DNA from: a virus
DNA length: 24,508 bases
Virus record (IMG/VR): IMGVR_UViG_3300003537_000021
Span: 1-24,508 of that record
Reading direction: 5' to 3' (one strand)
Shown: one piece after another, positions 7,452 to 15,097 of the stretch
How the letters are laid out: the number at the start of each line of letters is the position of its first letter
Numbering within the stretch: position 1 is the stretch's first letter
Program-made: the position numbers and the translations under genes
Notes under the pieces: generated by a model
Told to the model about the DNA's origin: nothing
The model's input: the letters and a program-made list of their open reading frames with translations, nothing else
Database searches by the model: none

Positions 7452-7739
7452 TTAGGCTAATGTTTCCAACCAATTGGACAATCTTGACCTTCCAGCTAGA
7501 CTTTCGTCTAATACAGTTTGTGTGTCAACAAAACCCATCTCTTGTTGCTCACTCATTATTGAGGCTTCTTTTACAATGTCGTCATCAAAGGATATTGGCT
7601 TCTCTGCTTTTTTTTCAGCAATTAACTGCTGTACTGTATTTTCTAAGGAAGCTATTTTTTGCAGATAGCTCTCCTCTCTATCTGCACTTTCTGTAAGTAG
7701 GGCAGCTATTTTTTCTAAATCAACACCTTGCTTGCTCAT
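7452..7739 (-). CDS. Small coiled-coil head-region protein with LxKxA motifs
   Basis: 95 aa, predicted nearly all helix. Residues 1-45 hold two heptad-like segments (VDLEKIAALLTESA and SYLQKIASLENTVQQLIAEKK), consistent with a coiled coil; the C-terminal half is acidic and then ends LSNWLETLA. It carries the motifs LEKIA, LQKIA and IVKEA, matching the [LI]-x-K-x-A pattern common in the proteins at 10367 and 19437. It sits between TerL and the decoration protein, where scaffolding or core proteins are often found; a scaffold role is only inference. It has its own extended -10 box at 7766 and the ribosome site AAAAAAAGG. A bidirectional terminator follows it. Confidence 0.65.
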   Translation of the reverse strand: MSKQGVDLEKIAALLTESADREESYLQKIASLENTVQQLIAEKKAEKPISFDDDIVKEASIMSEQQEMGFVDTQTVLDESLAGRSRLSNWLETLA

Positions 7740-7765
7740 CTGTGGCCTTTTTTTATTTTTTGTAT

Positions 7766-7774
7766 ATTATATCA
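7766..7774 (-). promoter_or_regulatory. Extended -10 promoter of the 95-aa gene
   Basis: TGATATAAT on the minus strand, 27 bases upstream of the ATG at 7739. The box has consensus TATAAT plus the extended TG. No convincing -35 is seen. Confidence 0.45.
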
Positions 7775-7784
7775 CAAAAGTTGG

Positions 7785-7805
7785 AGTTCTACTATTAGTA
7801 GAACT
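7785..7805 (-). terminator. Hairpin over the terminase stop codon
   Basis: AGTTCTACTA and TAGTAGAACT with one base between them form a perfect 10-bp inverted repeat covering the TerL stop. Read on the minus strand, it is followed a few bases later by ACTTTTG, a short T-run. Probably a weak terminator or an RNA 3' end. Confidence 0.5.
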
Positions 7806-9366
7806 TTAATTGCCCTATAGCGATTTTATATGCATTATATCCAAAAGTCATAGCATGGGCAAAGTCATCTGGAGCAGATGGGCTATGGCTATAGATTCTC
7901 CGACCTGCCCGCGTGACTACTTCAAATAGTGAGAGTAGATGGGATGATTCCTCTTGAAAAGTTTCAAATGGGGGGAGAATAAATTGACCTTGTTTGAGAT
8001 GCATGAAGAAATCATCTAAAGCTTGAGTTTTGTCAAGGTAAATAGTTCTTTTATCTTCGGACAGTTTAGCAGGAAGATTAAAAGCTCCATATCGGAATGG
8101 TTGAACTCTATGAGCACCTAGATGTTTTGCTAGATATGCATTATTTAATGCTCCTTCTCCTGCATCCGCCCCAATAACACTTACCCTGAATATATTCGCA
8201 GTCATAACAATCTCTTCCATCGTTTTCATGAAATCCTGTCTTGGCCAGATTTTCTTGTAAACAACTTGCATCCTCTGCTTTGGATCGCCTGCTAACCTGC
8301 CATAGATTACTGCGGCATTTTTTGATACATTATTTTGACCATCTCCTGTCCAGTCAATCCCCATGACTAATAAGTCGAATTTTTGGAACAGTCTATCGTC
8401 TGGACGGGGCATAACTGGAGACCCGAGGCATTGCTCAATAATATCATCTTCAGTTACGAATCTTGTCCCTGTACTATGAGAGATTCCTAATACTTCATTA
8501 CAGAACTTGGCCTCATCGTAAGTTTCAAACTTTATAAGCAAGTCTTTCCATTTATTTTCAAACCCTGAATGCAACATTAGAGCAGGTTGTGGAATTCTGA
8601 CACCTAAGTAATATGGGTCTTTCCCGTCTTTACTATATGTTGGGATTAAATGTGGTTGCGTAATATCTAGTTTTCCACCACAATGTGTACATATAGGCCA
8701 TCTTTTTCCTATACTTTTATACCCTATACTATTGTATTTCCTGCACCCATTGCATTTAAAGAATACTTCATGCATAGTCGATTGTGACCATTTGTATTCA
8801 ATATGATTATCCATAGTTTTCGGGGTTCCAGTATAAAATCTGCTAGGGTCAAGAGATGCAGACAATATCTCTTCTACTACGGGTAGTTCATTTGGGTCCA
8901 TATCTTGAACCTCATCAAGCATCAATGAATCTGCAGAATATCCCCTTGTCCTGTCAGCATCATCCCTCATATATGAAATAGTAATACCTGATCCATTAGA
9001 GAACTGTTTATCGAAGACAGAATCATTTATCTCCCCTGCATTTTTATTAAAGAGGATTTTTCGTATTCTAGGACTACGAGTTAATAGTTCATTTAGCTTT
9101 ACTCTAGCAAATTCTTTTGCCTGTCGCTCTGATGTAGATGCATAAAATGTTCGATAGTGCCTTTTCCGAGCAGATGTAGTGAGAGCAAAAGCAGATAAAA
9201 ATGTCGACTTACCTACTTGCCTTGCTGTTTTTAAAATAATTCTCTCTTTTGGCCAATTATAGACATCCCTAAAAGGAGCATGTAAATCAAAATTAAAAGG
9301 CTTCCCTTTCAACATCAATGTTGTCTGTGCAAACTGTGAAGAGGTAATTATCTTAGGAAGAGACAT
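7795..9366 (-). CDS. terL: Terminase large subunit (TerL)
   Basis: 523 aa, full length. The N-terminal ATPase has a Walker A-like P-loop ARQVGKST (48-55), Walker B LMLDE (148-152) with catalytic Glu152, and a coupling-type STP/GTP segment YTGTPKT at 178-184. An inserted zinc ribbon follows: CNGC (205-208) and CTHC (226-229), as in GpA-type terminases. The C-terminal RNase H-like nuclease is shown by GIDW (Asp338), GADAGEGALNN (Asp401) and SAPDDFAHAM (Asp500/501). It packages DNA into the prohead through the portal and cuts the concatemer. The start is coupled: the stop of the preceding gene lies two bases before this ATG, and no strong ribosome site is visible. No portal gene is recognised in this window. 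Confidence 0.95.
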   Translation of the reverse strand: MSLPKIITSSQFAQTTLMLKGKPFNFDLHAPFRDVYNWPKERIILKTARQVGKSTFLSAFALTTSARKRHYRTFYASTSERQAKEFARVKLNELLTRSPRIRKILFNKNAGEINDSVFDKQFSNGSGITISYMRDDADRTRGYSADSLMLDEVQDMDPNELPVVEEILSASLDPSRFYTGTPKTMDNHIEYKWSQSTMHEVFFKCNGCRKYNSIGYKSIGKRWPICTHCGGKLDITQPHLIPTYSKDGKDPYYLGVRIPQPALMLHSGFENKWKDLLIKFETYDEAKFCNEVLGISHSTGTRFVTEDDIIEQCLGSPVMPRPDDRLFQKFDLLVMGIDWTGDGQNNVSKNAAVIYGRLAGDPKQRMQVVYKKIWPRQDFMKTMEEIVMTANIFRVSVIGADAGEGALNNAYLAKHLGAHRVQPFRYGAFNLPAKLSEDKRTIYLDKTQALDDFFMHLKQGQFILPPFETFQEESSHLLSLFEVVTRAGRRIYSHSPSAPDDFAHAMTFGYNAYKIAIGQLKFY

Positions 9367-9368
9367 TT

Positions 9369-10088
9369 TTATGTATTAGTAATAGAATCAGCCCAACTGC
9401 CTGATAAATTTGAGATGCTATCTACAATGTACGCTGCTAATATTTTATTTCTAGCAAGATAGTTCTGCTCTGAGGGTTTTGTTTGTTCTCTGACATCTAA
9501 GTTAAAAGCTAGATAGGATAAACCTATGTCGGCAAAAAGTTCTTTGTATTCAGTGACAACGCTATCTGATTCAAACATAACAGTAAAATTATCGAAAAAA
9601 ATTGGTAATGGTGGAACAATCCATCCATCTATTTTTAACCATCCCGTAATTGCTACCAAGACGCTATGGGAGAAGGGGAGATTCATTGAACCTTCAATAG
9701 CTCCTGCCATTATAATAGCCCAAACGATTTGCTCTGCTGTTAAATCTTCTATTTTTCCAACAGTAAATTCAATATTGTTTACTGCACAAGCAAAGGCATT
9801 GAACGCTAAGATATTAGTCCATATGGTATCTTTTGACAATACAGTGGATATGGTTTTTAGATTCATTTTCATTTGCTCTGAACAATCCAAATAATTCACT
9901 GCCTGAGGCTCTACTTGGTGAATATCATCAAAGTATGCATCCATAAGATAAAACATTGTGAACATATCAAATGAGTCTTTTTTAATAGCAGATAAGAAAA
10001 ATGATGAGTTAAGTGAATTCAAAAATTGCTTCATGTCATCAAAACGCTTAATTAATGATATAGTGTCTTTCGTTGCTGTAATACTCAT
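9369..10088 (-). CDS. Hypothetical head-region protein
   Basis: 239 aa, mainly helical, with hydrophobic stretches such as NILAFNAFACAV and QIVWAIIMAGAI that could be buried helices rather than membrane spans. Family not recognised. Its ATG overlaps the stop of the gene before it by 4 bases (ATGA) and its own stop is 2 bases before TerL, so it is made in fixed proportion with TerL. Genes in this position often encode the small terminase subunit or a portal-associated protein, but no helix-turn-helix or other signature supports that here. The antisense frame at 9526-9894 is judged spurious. Confidence 0.6.
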   Translation of the reverse strand: MSITATKDTISLIKRFDDMKQFLNSLNSSFFLSAIKKDSFDMFTMFYLMDAYFDDIHQVEPQAVNYLDCSEQMKMNLKTISTVLSKDTIWTNILAFNAFACAVNNIEFTVGKIEDLTAEQIVWAIIMAGAIEGSMNLPFSHSVLVAITGWLKIDGWIVPPLPIFFDNFTVMFESDSVVTEYKELFADIGLSYLAFNLDVREQTKPSEQNYLARNKILAAYIVDSISNLSGSWADSITNT

Positions 10089-10357
10089 CGAAGATTCTTC
10101 ATTTCAGCAATAATTATTGATATCCTATCGTGGTCTCTGCTTGCAACTGGAACTCTTTTGAGTTTTTTTAGTTCCCTGCGTAGTGTGGCAAATTTTATTC
10201 GGGAGGACTGTTTTTGATCACTATTGGTTGCTAAATCAAATTTTTCATTAAATTTTTGCTTCCTAATGGCATACTTTGATTCGAACCCCCCCCTAACTAG
10301 AGAATGTTGACTTAATATATCAATCAATGTAGAAATTCTTTGTTTTTTTTTTCTCAC
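10085..10357 (-). CDS. Small, very basic hypothetical protein (GTG start)
   Basis: 90 aa starting at GTG 10357; TAAGG, made partly from the stop of the gene upstream, is the ribosome site. The protein is highly basic (MRKKKQRIS at the start, then LRRELKKLKRVP), helical, and may bind nucleic acid. It is tightly coupled to its neighbours: 9 bases after the stop at 10367 and a 4-base overlap with the next gene. Its place just upstream of TerL and its charge make a small-terminase-like role conceivable, but the family was not recognised. Confidence 0.58.
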   Translation of the reverse strand: MRKKKQRISTLIDILSQHSLVRGGFESKYAIRKQKFNEKFDLATNSDQKQSSRIKFATLRRELKKLKRVPVASRDHDRISIIIAEMKNLR

Positions 10358-10366
10358 GCCCCAACC

Positions 10367-11434
10367 TTATATTGCATTGATTCTTTTTGCTATCTCATTC
10401 TGTGCAGATAGAGGTATCTGGGCCAAACGATTTTCAAGGTTTTCTATATTTACTCCACCGTATTGAACGATATCGTTACCTAGTTCTGCAAAGATATGCT
10501 TTGCATCATCTTCAAAGATTGAAGCAATCTTAACAAGGGGTATATTGTAACCGCCTACTTGCAATTCATCAATTGTATTTTCTAGCTCCTGAGCAGTTTT
10601 TAATAGACCGCCTTGTTCCTTGTATGATACAACATTATAGGTGTCATATATGGCATCAAATGGCCCATATAGACCTGCTTGTTTGTCCAATTCTAGTAAT
10701 TCATAAGCAATTGATGTGTTTATATCTTTATCTGTACAAACCATCGCACCATGCTCATTCTTATATATGGCCAATTTTCGCAAGAAAGCCTGATACTTGT
10801 CTTTAGAATCATTTTCTTCAGTAGAAGATACTCTAATTAAAACTTCTTGTGATAATTTTCCTAAATCACAGTTTGCATCAAGGCCATATCTATTAAACTT
10901 CGAGTCGAAATTATTCAAAGCAACATCATGTATTCGTGCAAATTTTCCTAATTGCACAGAACCCTCTACCTTTTGTGGTATAGTTAGTTGATTCCAATGA
11001 CTGCTTAGTGTTGCGGCCGATTTTAGTAGCATTGCTTCATCTAACACAGGGAGTTTACCTAAGGATGGTAAGAGCATAACCTCATCCATTGGGGGCATGT
11101 TGTTTTGGGCTGTCTTATCTAAAGAGGCTTCTATACGCACAGCGTCAATTCCCCATTCATTGAGTGCATTTTGACATGCAGTTTTTACAATTTCTGGAAT
11201 TACATTACTTTGATCGTTTATATATGTAGCACTAAGTATTGTTTGTGATGGAGTGTGAATAGGAAATAATCTATTGTCTTGATCAGCAAACGCTTCTTTA
11301 ATTAACACAGTGTAATCTTCATCGAGATTAGTCTCTCGAAGAATTTCTTGAGCTGTTTTAGATAGATTTGCTTTAGGTAGCAAGTCTGCAAGTTGAACTA
11401 GTCCTTCATCATGTTGTACATCAATATACTCCAT
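10367..11434 (-). CDS. Virion-region protein rich in LxKxA motifs
   Basis: 355 aa, family not recognised. The pattern [LI]-x-K-x-A occurs about ten times: LSKTA (24), LIKEA (44), IVKTA (82), LDKTA (105), LLKSA (136), LGKFA (162), LRKLA (218), LDKQA (249), LLKTA (277) and LVKIA (300). The same motif is frequent in the proteins at 19437 and 7452. The chain is mixed alpha/beta with no signal peptide or membrane segment. FPIHTPSQTILSATYI (57-72) looks like an ordered core. It is the first gene of the TerL transcript, with a TATAAT box at 11466-11471 on the minus strand and AAAGG before the ATG. It may be a structural protein processed during head maturation (inference). Confidence 0.65.
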   Translation of the reverse strand: MEYIDVQHDEGLVQLADLLPKANLSKTAQEILRETNLDEDYTVLIKEAFADQDNRLFPIHTPSQTILSATYINDQSNVIPEIVKTACQNALNEWGIDAVRIEASLDKTAQNNMPPMDEVMLLPSLGKLPVLDEAMLLKSAATLSSHWNQLTIPQKVEGSVQLGKFARIHDVALNNFDSKFNRYGLDANCDLGKLSQEVLIRVSSTEENDSKDKYQAFLRKLAIYKNEHGAMVCTDKDINTSIAYELLELDKQAGLYGPFDAIYDTYNVVSYKEQGGLLKTAQELENTIDELQVGGYNIPLVKIASIFEDDAKHIFAELGNDIVQYGGVNIENLENRLAQIPLSAQNEIAKRINAI

Positions 11435-11465
11435 TATCTATGCCTTTATTATTTTATAGTACACC

Positions 11466-11471
11466 ATTATA
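11466..11471 (-). promoter_or_regulatory. Promoter -10 box of the TerL operon
   Basis: TATAAT on the minus strand within CGCTATAATGG, 31 bases upstream of the ATG at 11434. It lies back to back with the plus-strand promoter of the methyltransferase, about 35 bases away. No clear -35. Confidence 0.45.
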
Positions 11472-11500
11472 GCGAAAATAAACCCCACAAAACAAAATAC

Positions 11501-11529
11501 GGTATATAATTATGCACCGAAAGGTAGCT
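11501..11529 (+). promoter_or_regulatory. Shared promoter plus GNRA-hairpin leader, copy 1
   Basis: TATAAT at 11505-11510 is followed by GCACC-GAAA-GGTAGC (11514-11528): a five-pair stem with one bulged A and a GAAA tetraloop. Expected initiation at about 11514-11517 would put the hairpin at the very 5' end of the mRNA. The 29-nt element recurs at 13844-13872 with two differences, one of which changes the loop to GCAA, so the GNRA class is kept. It leads into the methyltransferase gene. Confidence 0.65.
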
Positions 11530-11547
11530 CTCATATAAGGATATATA

Positions 11548-12522
11548 ATGGAATATACAGCTTCGTCCATGTTTGCTGGAGTAGGAGGCATAGATTTTGC
11601 TTTTCAACAAGCAGGATTTAAAATGGCTTGGGCCAATGAAATGGATAAACATGCAATCAAAACATTTAAAGTCAACCACCCAGACACAGTGTTATTTGAG
11701 GGGAAGATAGAGGATTATGACGAAGCGGATTTGCCATATGTGGATGTGTTGACAGGAGGATTTCCTTGTCAATCATTTAGTTTGGCTGGTCTGCAAAAAG
11801 GATTTAAGGACATAGGCAGAGGAACGCTATTTTTCGAAATAATTAGAGTCGCTAAGCATATGATGCCTAGAGCTATAATGCTTGAAAATGTTAAGAACCT
11901 AGTTCATCACGACAAGGGAAATACGATGAGAGTAATTTTAGAACAATTAGATAATTTAGGATATCATGTTAAGCATCAGATATTATCAGGAGACACTCAT
12001 GGAAACATACCACAAGGTAGAAAGCGGATTTTTATCATCTGCTTTAAAAGCAAAAAAGACTATAATAATTTTGAATTCCCTGCTCCTATCCCATTGACAG
12101 TTGAGCCTAAAGAGTTGATTGATTCTACAGCCCCTCTCAAATACTATTATAATAAAACTCAATATTTCCAAATGCTACTTGAAGAGATGACGGACTTTGA
12201 TGCGGTATATCAGTTGAGGCGAAAGTATGTAAGAAAAAACATGAATGGAGTATGCCCTACCTTAACTGCCAATGCAGGGAAGGGAGGGCACAATGTCCCC
12301 ATAATATGGGATAGCGAGAGCATAAGAAAATTAACACCTAGGGAAATGTTCCGTTTTCAGGGATTTGATGATAGCTTCATATTCCCTAAAGGTATTGCAG
12401 ATTGTCACTTGTATTGTCAGGCTGGAAATAGCGTCATCATCCCAGTTGTTCTCCGAATAGCCAAGAGGATATGGGATAGTTTCTCTACTACAGATCGGCT
12501 CTCTTTGGAAGAGGCTCGGTAA
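11548..12522 (+). CDS. DNA (cytosine-5) methyltransferase
   Basis: 324 aa, complete. The C5-MTase motifs are in order: motif I FAGVGGIDFAF (9-19), motif IV GGFPCQSFSLAG with catalytic Cys74, motif VI ENVKNL (113-118), motif VIII QGRKRIF (156-162), then a short target-recognition region of about 80 residues (167-235), motif IX with LTPREMFRFQGF (262-273) and motif X QAGNSV (291-296). It transfers a methyl group from S-adenosylmethionine to C5 of cytosine in a sequence that cannot be read from the protein. No restriction partner is adjacent, so it probably protects phage DNA from host restriction. It lies opposite to the virion genes around it and has its own promoter, which marks it as cargo. 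Its last 35 bases overlap the convergent gene. Confidence 0.95.
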   Translation: MEYTASSMFAGVGGIDFAFQQAGFKMAWANEMDKHAIKTFKVNHPDTVLFEGKIEDYDEADLPYVDVLTGGFPCQSFSLAGLQKGFKDIGRGTLFFEIIRVAKHMMPRAIMLENVKNLVHHDKGNTMRVILEQLDNLGYHVKHQILSGDTHGNIPQGRKRIFIICFKSKKDYNNFEFPAPIPLTVEPKELIDSTAPLKYYYNKTQYFQMLLEEMTDFDAVYQLRRKYVRKNMNGVCPTLTANAGKGGHNVPIIWDSESIRKLTPREMFRFQGFDDSFIFPKGIADCHLYCQAGNSVIIPVVLRIAKRIWDSFSTTDRLSLEEAR

Positions 12523-13804
12523 TATCTTGATAAGAGTATCCTCCATGAAGAGGCTCTAGTAGAGAGTAAACGGTATCAGGTGAGCCACCAGCCCCTTCAT
12601 CCATACCGAACATATTCGCCACTTGGGTTAATTGTCCAGCAACAGCTGTTCCTTCAGCTCCAAATGGGGCTGTTGCTTCTGCAATAATTTCAGCAGTATT
12701 CACACCACAAAACCAACCATCATCATTGTGCATCCCTGTTTGCCACCACGAATTAAAAGTATATTTGTGTGCACTATTACGATTATTAAACCGATGAATA
12801 TCGGCTTCCCATAACATCGTCATATTGCTCAGGGATACTGCCGTCCAAATATCAGACGGTACTGTTCCTCTTTTTTTTAGATTGTATTTCGTTACCGATA
12901 ACGCAGTGTGTGGTCCTGCCCAATCACTCCATGAAATATCTGTCAACAATTCGCCATCATAATTAGTTATTGGTCCTCCAAATGAATACAATTCCTCATT
13001 ACAATCTTTTCTATTCTTGATTATAGTATTTTCCCATAAACTTTTCTTGTATATAGCCTCTCTAAAATAAATAACATCTAAATCAAGGATATAATATTCA
13101 GGCTCTATAGGTTTATAACATGTATCCCCCGAGGGTATTATATCTATAGTATATCCCATGCAAAGTCTGTGATTTTCTCCAATATATGAAAAAAAAGTTT
13201 TTTCGATAGTAGGCTTAAAAGGCTCTGGATCATCAATCCACCCTACCACTGGTAGTTTTGCAAATTTAGGACAATCACTACATAAAGGACTAAAAATTTT
13301 ACACGGAGTTCTTCTTAGAAAATCTCTTTTTGGCCAATTTGCATATAGTAAAAGAGCCATATAATAATCATGCCTTAATAGTCCTAGTAGCCTCTTGTTT
13401 GAGTTATAATGTGTTACGACCCTACCATTCTCCTTATGCCTCACTACATCTATCCCCTCTCGCTCTCTATAAGAGTAGTATTCATTCCTCATTTCTCCGC
13501 ATGAACGATTATCTTGATTCCGATGAACCCCTTCTCTATTCATAAATGCATGAAAAGTTTTATTATCGACTTTAATATATTTCATTTGATGCATACAATC
13601 ATAAAAATAAGTTTCTACGATTTTATTATAATCAACCGATGGCATATGCTTAGCTATGGTAGGAATTTTAAATTCTACAAATATATAGTTCTTTGTAGGG
13701 TTCATCGTGTGATGAATCTTTGCTGATGCAATATCACATTCAACACCTTCAAAATGTTCTAAACTCTCTCTTCTGTAATTTATATCTACTGTTTCAATAC
13801 CCAA
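12488..13804 (-). CDS. Large virion/tail-region protein, unknown family
   Basis: 438 aa if started at TTG 13804. A longer frame begins at ATG 13843, but an extended -10 box TGTTATAAT (13827-13835) would place the RNA start downstream of that ATG. AAGG lies eight bases before the TTG, so the shorter form is preferred. Family not recognised. The chain is rich in Tyr, Trp and Asn, as are tail and adhesin proteins, with Cys residues in TPCKIFSPLCSDCPKF that could bind metal. The C-terminus has a helical Ala/Gly-rich part (AEIIAEATAPFGAEGTAVAG). It is on the strand of the virion genes, between two plus-strand cargo units, and is probably structural. The stop is convergent with, and overlaps, the methyltransferase gene. 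Confidence 0.6.
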   Translation of the reverse strand: MGIETVDINYRRESLEHFEGVECDIASAKIHHTMNPTKNYIFVEFKIPTIAKHMPSVDYNKIVETYFYDCMHQMKYIKVDNKTFHAFMNREGVHRNQDNRSCGEMRNEYYSYREREGIDVVRHKENGRVVTHYNSNKRLLGLLRHDYYMALLLYANWPKRDFLRRTPCKIFSPLCSDCPKFAKLPVVGWIDDPEPFKPTIEKTFFSYIGENHRLCMGYTIDIIPSGDTCYKPIEPEYYILDLDVIYFREAIYKKSLWENTIIKNRKDCNEELYSFGGPITNYDGELLTDISWSDWAGPHTALSVTKYNLKKRGTVPSDIWTAVSLSNMTMLWEADIHRFNNRNSAHKYTFNSWWQTGMHNDDGWFCGVNTAEIIAEATAPFGAEGTAVAGQLTQVANMFGMDEGAGGSPDTVYSLLEPLHGGYSYQDITEPLPKRADL

Positions 13805-13826
13805 AATGACTACCTTGTTTCTTGAT

Positions 13827-13835
13827 ATTATAACA
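13827..13835 (-). promoter_or_regulatory. Extended -10 promoter inside the annotated start of the minus gene
   Basis: TGTTATAAT on the minus strand, with initiation expected near 13820. It supports the TTG start at 13804 over the ATG at 13843 for the gene it serves. It is divergent from the plus-strand promoter at 13848. Confidence 0.45.
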
Positions 13836-13843
13836 AAAAACAT

Positions 13844-13872
13844 GGTATATAACTATGCACCGCAAGGTAGCT
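13844..13872 (+). promoter_or_regulatory. Shared promoter plus GNRA-hairpin leader, copy 2
   Basis: TATAAC at 13848-13853 is followed by GCACC-GCAA-GGTAGC (13857-13871), the same bulged hairpin as at 11514 but with a GCAA tetraloop. An 8-base inverted repeat (CTACCTTG at 13810, CAAGGTAG at 13863) also spans the divergent promoter region. It drives the two-gene unit starting at 13890. Confidence 0.65.
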
Positions 13873-13889
13873 TAAAATTAGGATTGATA

Positions 13890-14477
13890 ATGGGAACATT
13901 ACGAAAAAAAGTAGATCGTGCAATTGCAGATTTAACCATTAACGCAGAGACTATCTTCATATTGAATGAAAGATTACACTTTATTAAAAAAGAATATGGA
14001 GATTTTAGTATCAAAGTATGGAGAATTGACTATATATGCTCAACGCCTGACATAACGCCTGACATAACGGGTGTATGCTATGGTTCAGAGCGAGATGCTG
14101 TATTATTCATGCTACCAGAACAAGATATTGAAGAGTTAAACAAGAAGACTATTCAAGTAGACATTAATGAATTATATGAGCTTATCATAACGAATGGTTG
14201 CTTTACAATTGATGATGGAGCAATGCTATACAACATAAATCAAGGTTCTACAGATGAAGAGGACGACCAAGATACACGGTATCTGATTGAAGCTTTTTGG
14301 GAAGAAGATGGTGAAGAGAGAGAACTTTATGTTATATGGTCTGATGTAACCAAGATAGAATACAACTACCAATGGGGAGTATTTCATATCTTTAGGAAGA
14401 GTGAAGAGCATACAATAGCACTAAAAATTTTAGAAACGATTTCTGTAATACCTAAAGGAGTAGAAGATGCTAAATAA
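13890..14477 (+). CDS. Hypothetical cargo protein
   Basis: 195 aa from the ATG at 13890, which follows TTAGGAT; a frame open from 13806 runs through the promoter element and is not used. Family not recognised. The protein is acidic, notably at about 130-165 (STDEEDDQDTR, EEDGEERELY). A 12-base exact tandem repeat (14043-14066) encodes TPDITPDIT near residue 55, a fresh in-frame duplication. It forms a two-gene transcript with the next gene (11-base overlap) between the shared leader element and a terminator at 15066. This self-contained plus-strand cassette interrupts the minus-strand virion genes. Confidence 0.6.
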   Translation: MGTLRKKVDRAIADLTINAETIFILNERLHFIKKEYGDFSIKVWRIDYICSTPDITPDITGVCYGSERDAVLFMLPEQDIEELNKKTIQVDINELYELIITNGCFTIDDGAMLYNINQGSTDEEDDQDTRYLIEAFWEEDGEERELYVIWSDVTKIEYNYQWGVFHIFRKSEEHTIALKILETISVIPKGVEDAK

Positions 14478-14976
14478 TGCAAAGACTTCTTTGGTAACGA
14501 TCCTTCATGGAGGAACCATAAAAACATACGACTCCTCTATTACAATATTTGAAGGGAAAATAGTAAAGTTCCCTCAAGAGTGGGAGCTTGATTATGATAG
14601 TATGGTTACTGCGTTTGTGGTAGTCTCAAGGTTTAACATCACTGCAGTGATTGAGGTTGATTTAAAGACGGAGACATTAGTTATAGAAGAGAAGTTCAAA
14701 CAAGCTTTGCTTGGGGAGCTATCTATTATGACAACAGAAGGTGAATTCAATCCATCATGTAAAGTTAATCTTTTAACAGGTGAAATAACAATGCTAACGC
14801 CATTCGAATCTGATGATGAGGTTTTATCTATATCTTTCCCCTTACTTCTGGGAGATTCGACCATAATGATCGCCTGTTATCAAGATGACCAAATGGCAGT
14901 ACATATTGACCAAAGTTGTAAAAACTTACAATGGCTATGGTCTTATGCGCTTGGCATAGTTAAATATCGGCACTAG
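14467..14976 (+). CDS. Hypothetical cargo protein
   Basis: 169 aa; AAAGGAGTAGAAG directly precedes the ATG, an excellent ribosome site lying inside the end of the previous gene. The protein looks all-beta: repeated strand-turn-strand segments (IKTYDSSITIFEGKIVKF, KVNLLTGEITMLTPF, VLSISFPLLLGDSTIMIACYQ). No catalytic motif, Cys cluster or membrane segment. Family not recognised. The overlap with the gene before it suggests the two products act together. It is followed by a 90-base non-coding tail and a terminator. Confidence 0.6.
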   Translation: MLNNAKTSLVTILHGGTIKTYDSSITIFEGKIVKFPQEWELDYDSMVTAFVVVSRFNITAVIEVDLKTETLVIEEKFKQALLGELSIMTTEGEFNPSCKVNLLTGEITMLTPFESDDEVLSISFPLLLGDSTIMIACYQDDQMAVHIDQSCKNLQWLWSYALGIVKYRH

Positions 14977-15065
14977 AAGAGCCTAAAAAAAGCGATGAAA
15001 TAGTAGAGATGTTTCTGCAAATAAACAAAGAAACCAAGTTGGAGTGTGCAAACTAAAGAAACAGT

Positions 15066-15090
15066 GAGGAGAAGGGGCTCCTCTCTTTTT
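15066..15090 (+). terminator. Rho-independent terminator of the two-gene cargo unit
   Basis: GAGGAG, loop AAGGGG, CTCCTC (15066-15083), then TCTTTTT. It is a clear plus-strand terminator, ending just before the 3' end of the opposing tail gene. Confidence 0.8.
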
Positions 15091-15097
15091 CGTCCTT

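Noticed and set aside
9205-9240. LKTA match of the LxKxA motif in TerL
   Set aside because: This overlaps the Walker A lead-in and is explained by the ATPase fold, so it was not counted in the motif finding.
9526-9894. 122-codon plus-strand frame
   Set aside because: It lies antisense inside the 239-aa gene, which is coupled to TerL on both sides; no ribosome site or plausible composition.
11548-12522. Full restriction-modification system around the methyltransferase
   Set aside because: Neither neighbour shows a restriction endonuclease motif; both are virion-region genes on the other strand.
14980-15056. Short open stretch (reads EEPKKSDEIVEMFLQINKE) after the 169-aa gene
   Set aside because: It has no proper start or ribosome site. 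The only internal ATG gives 15 codons. It may be a gene remnant, but that cannot be shown.
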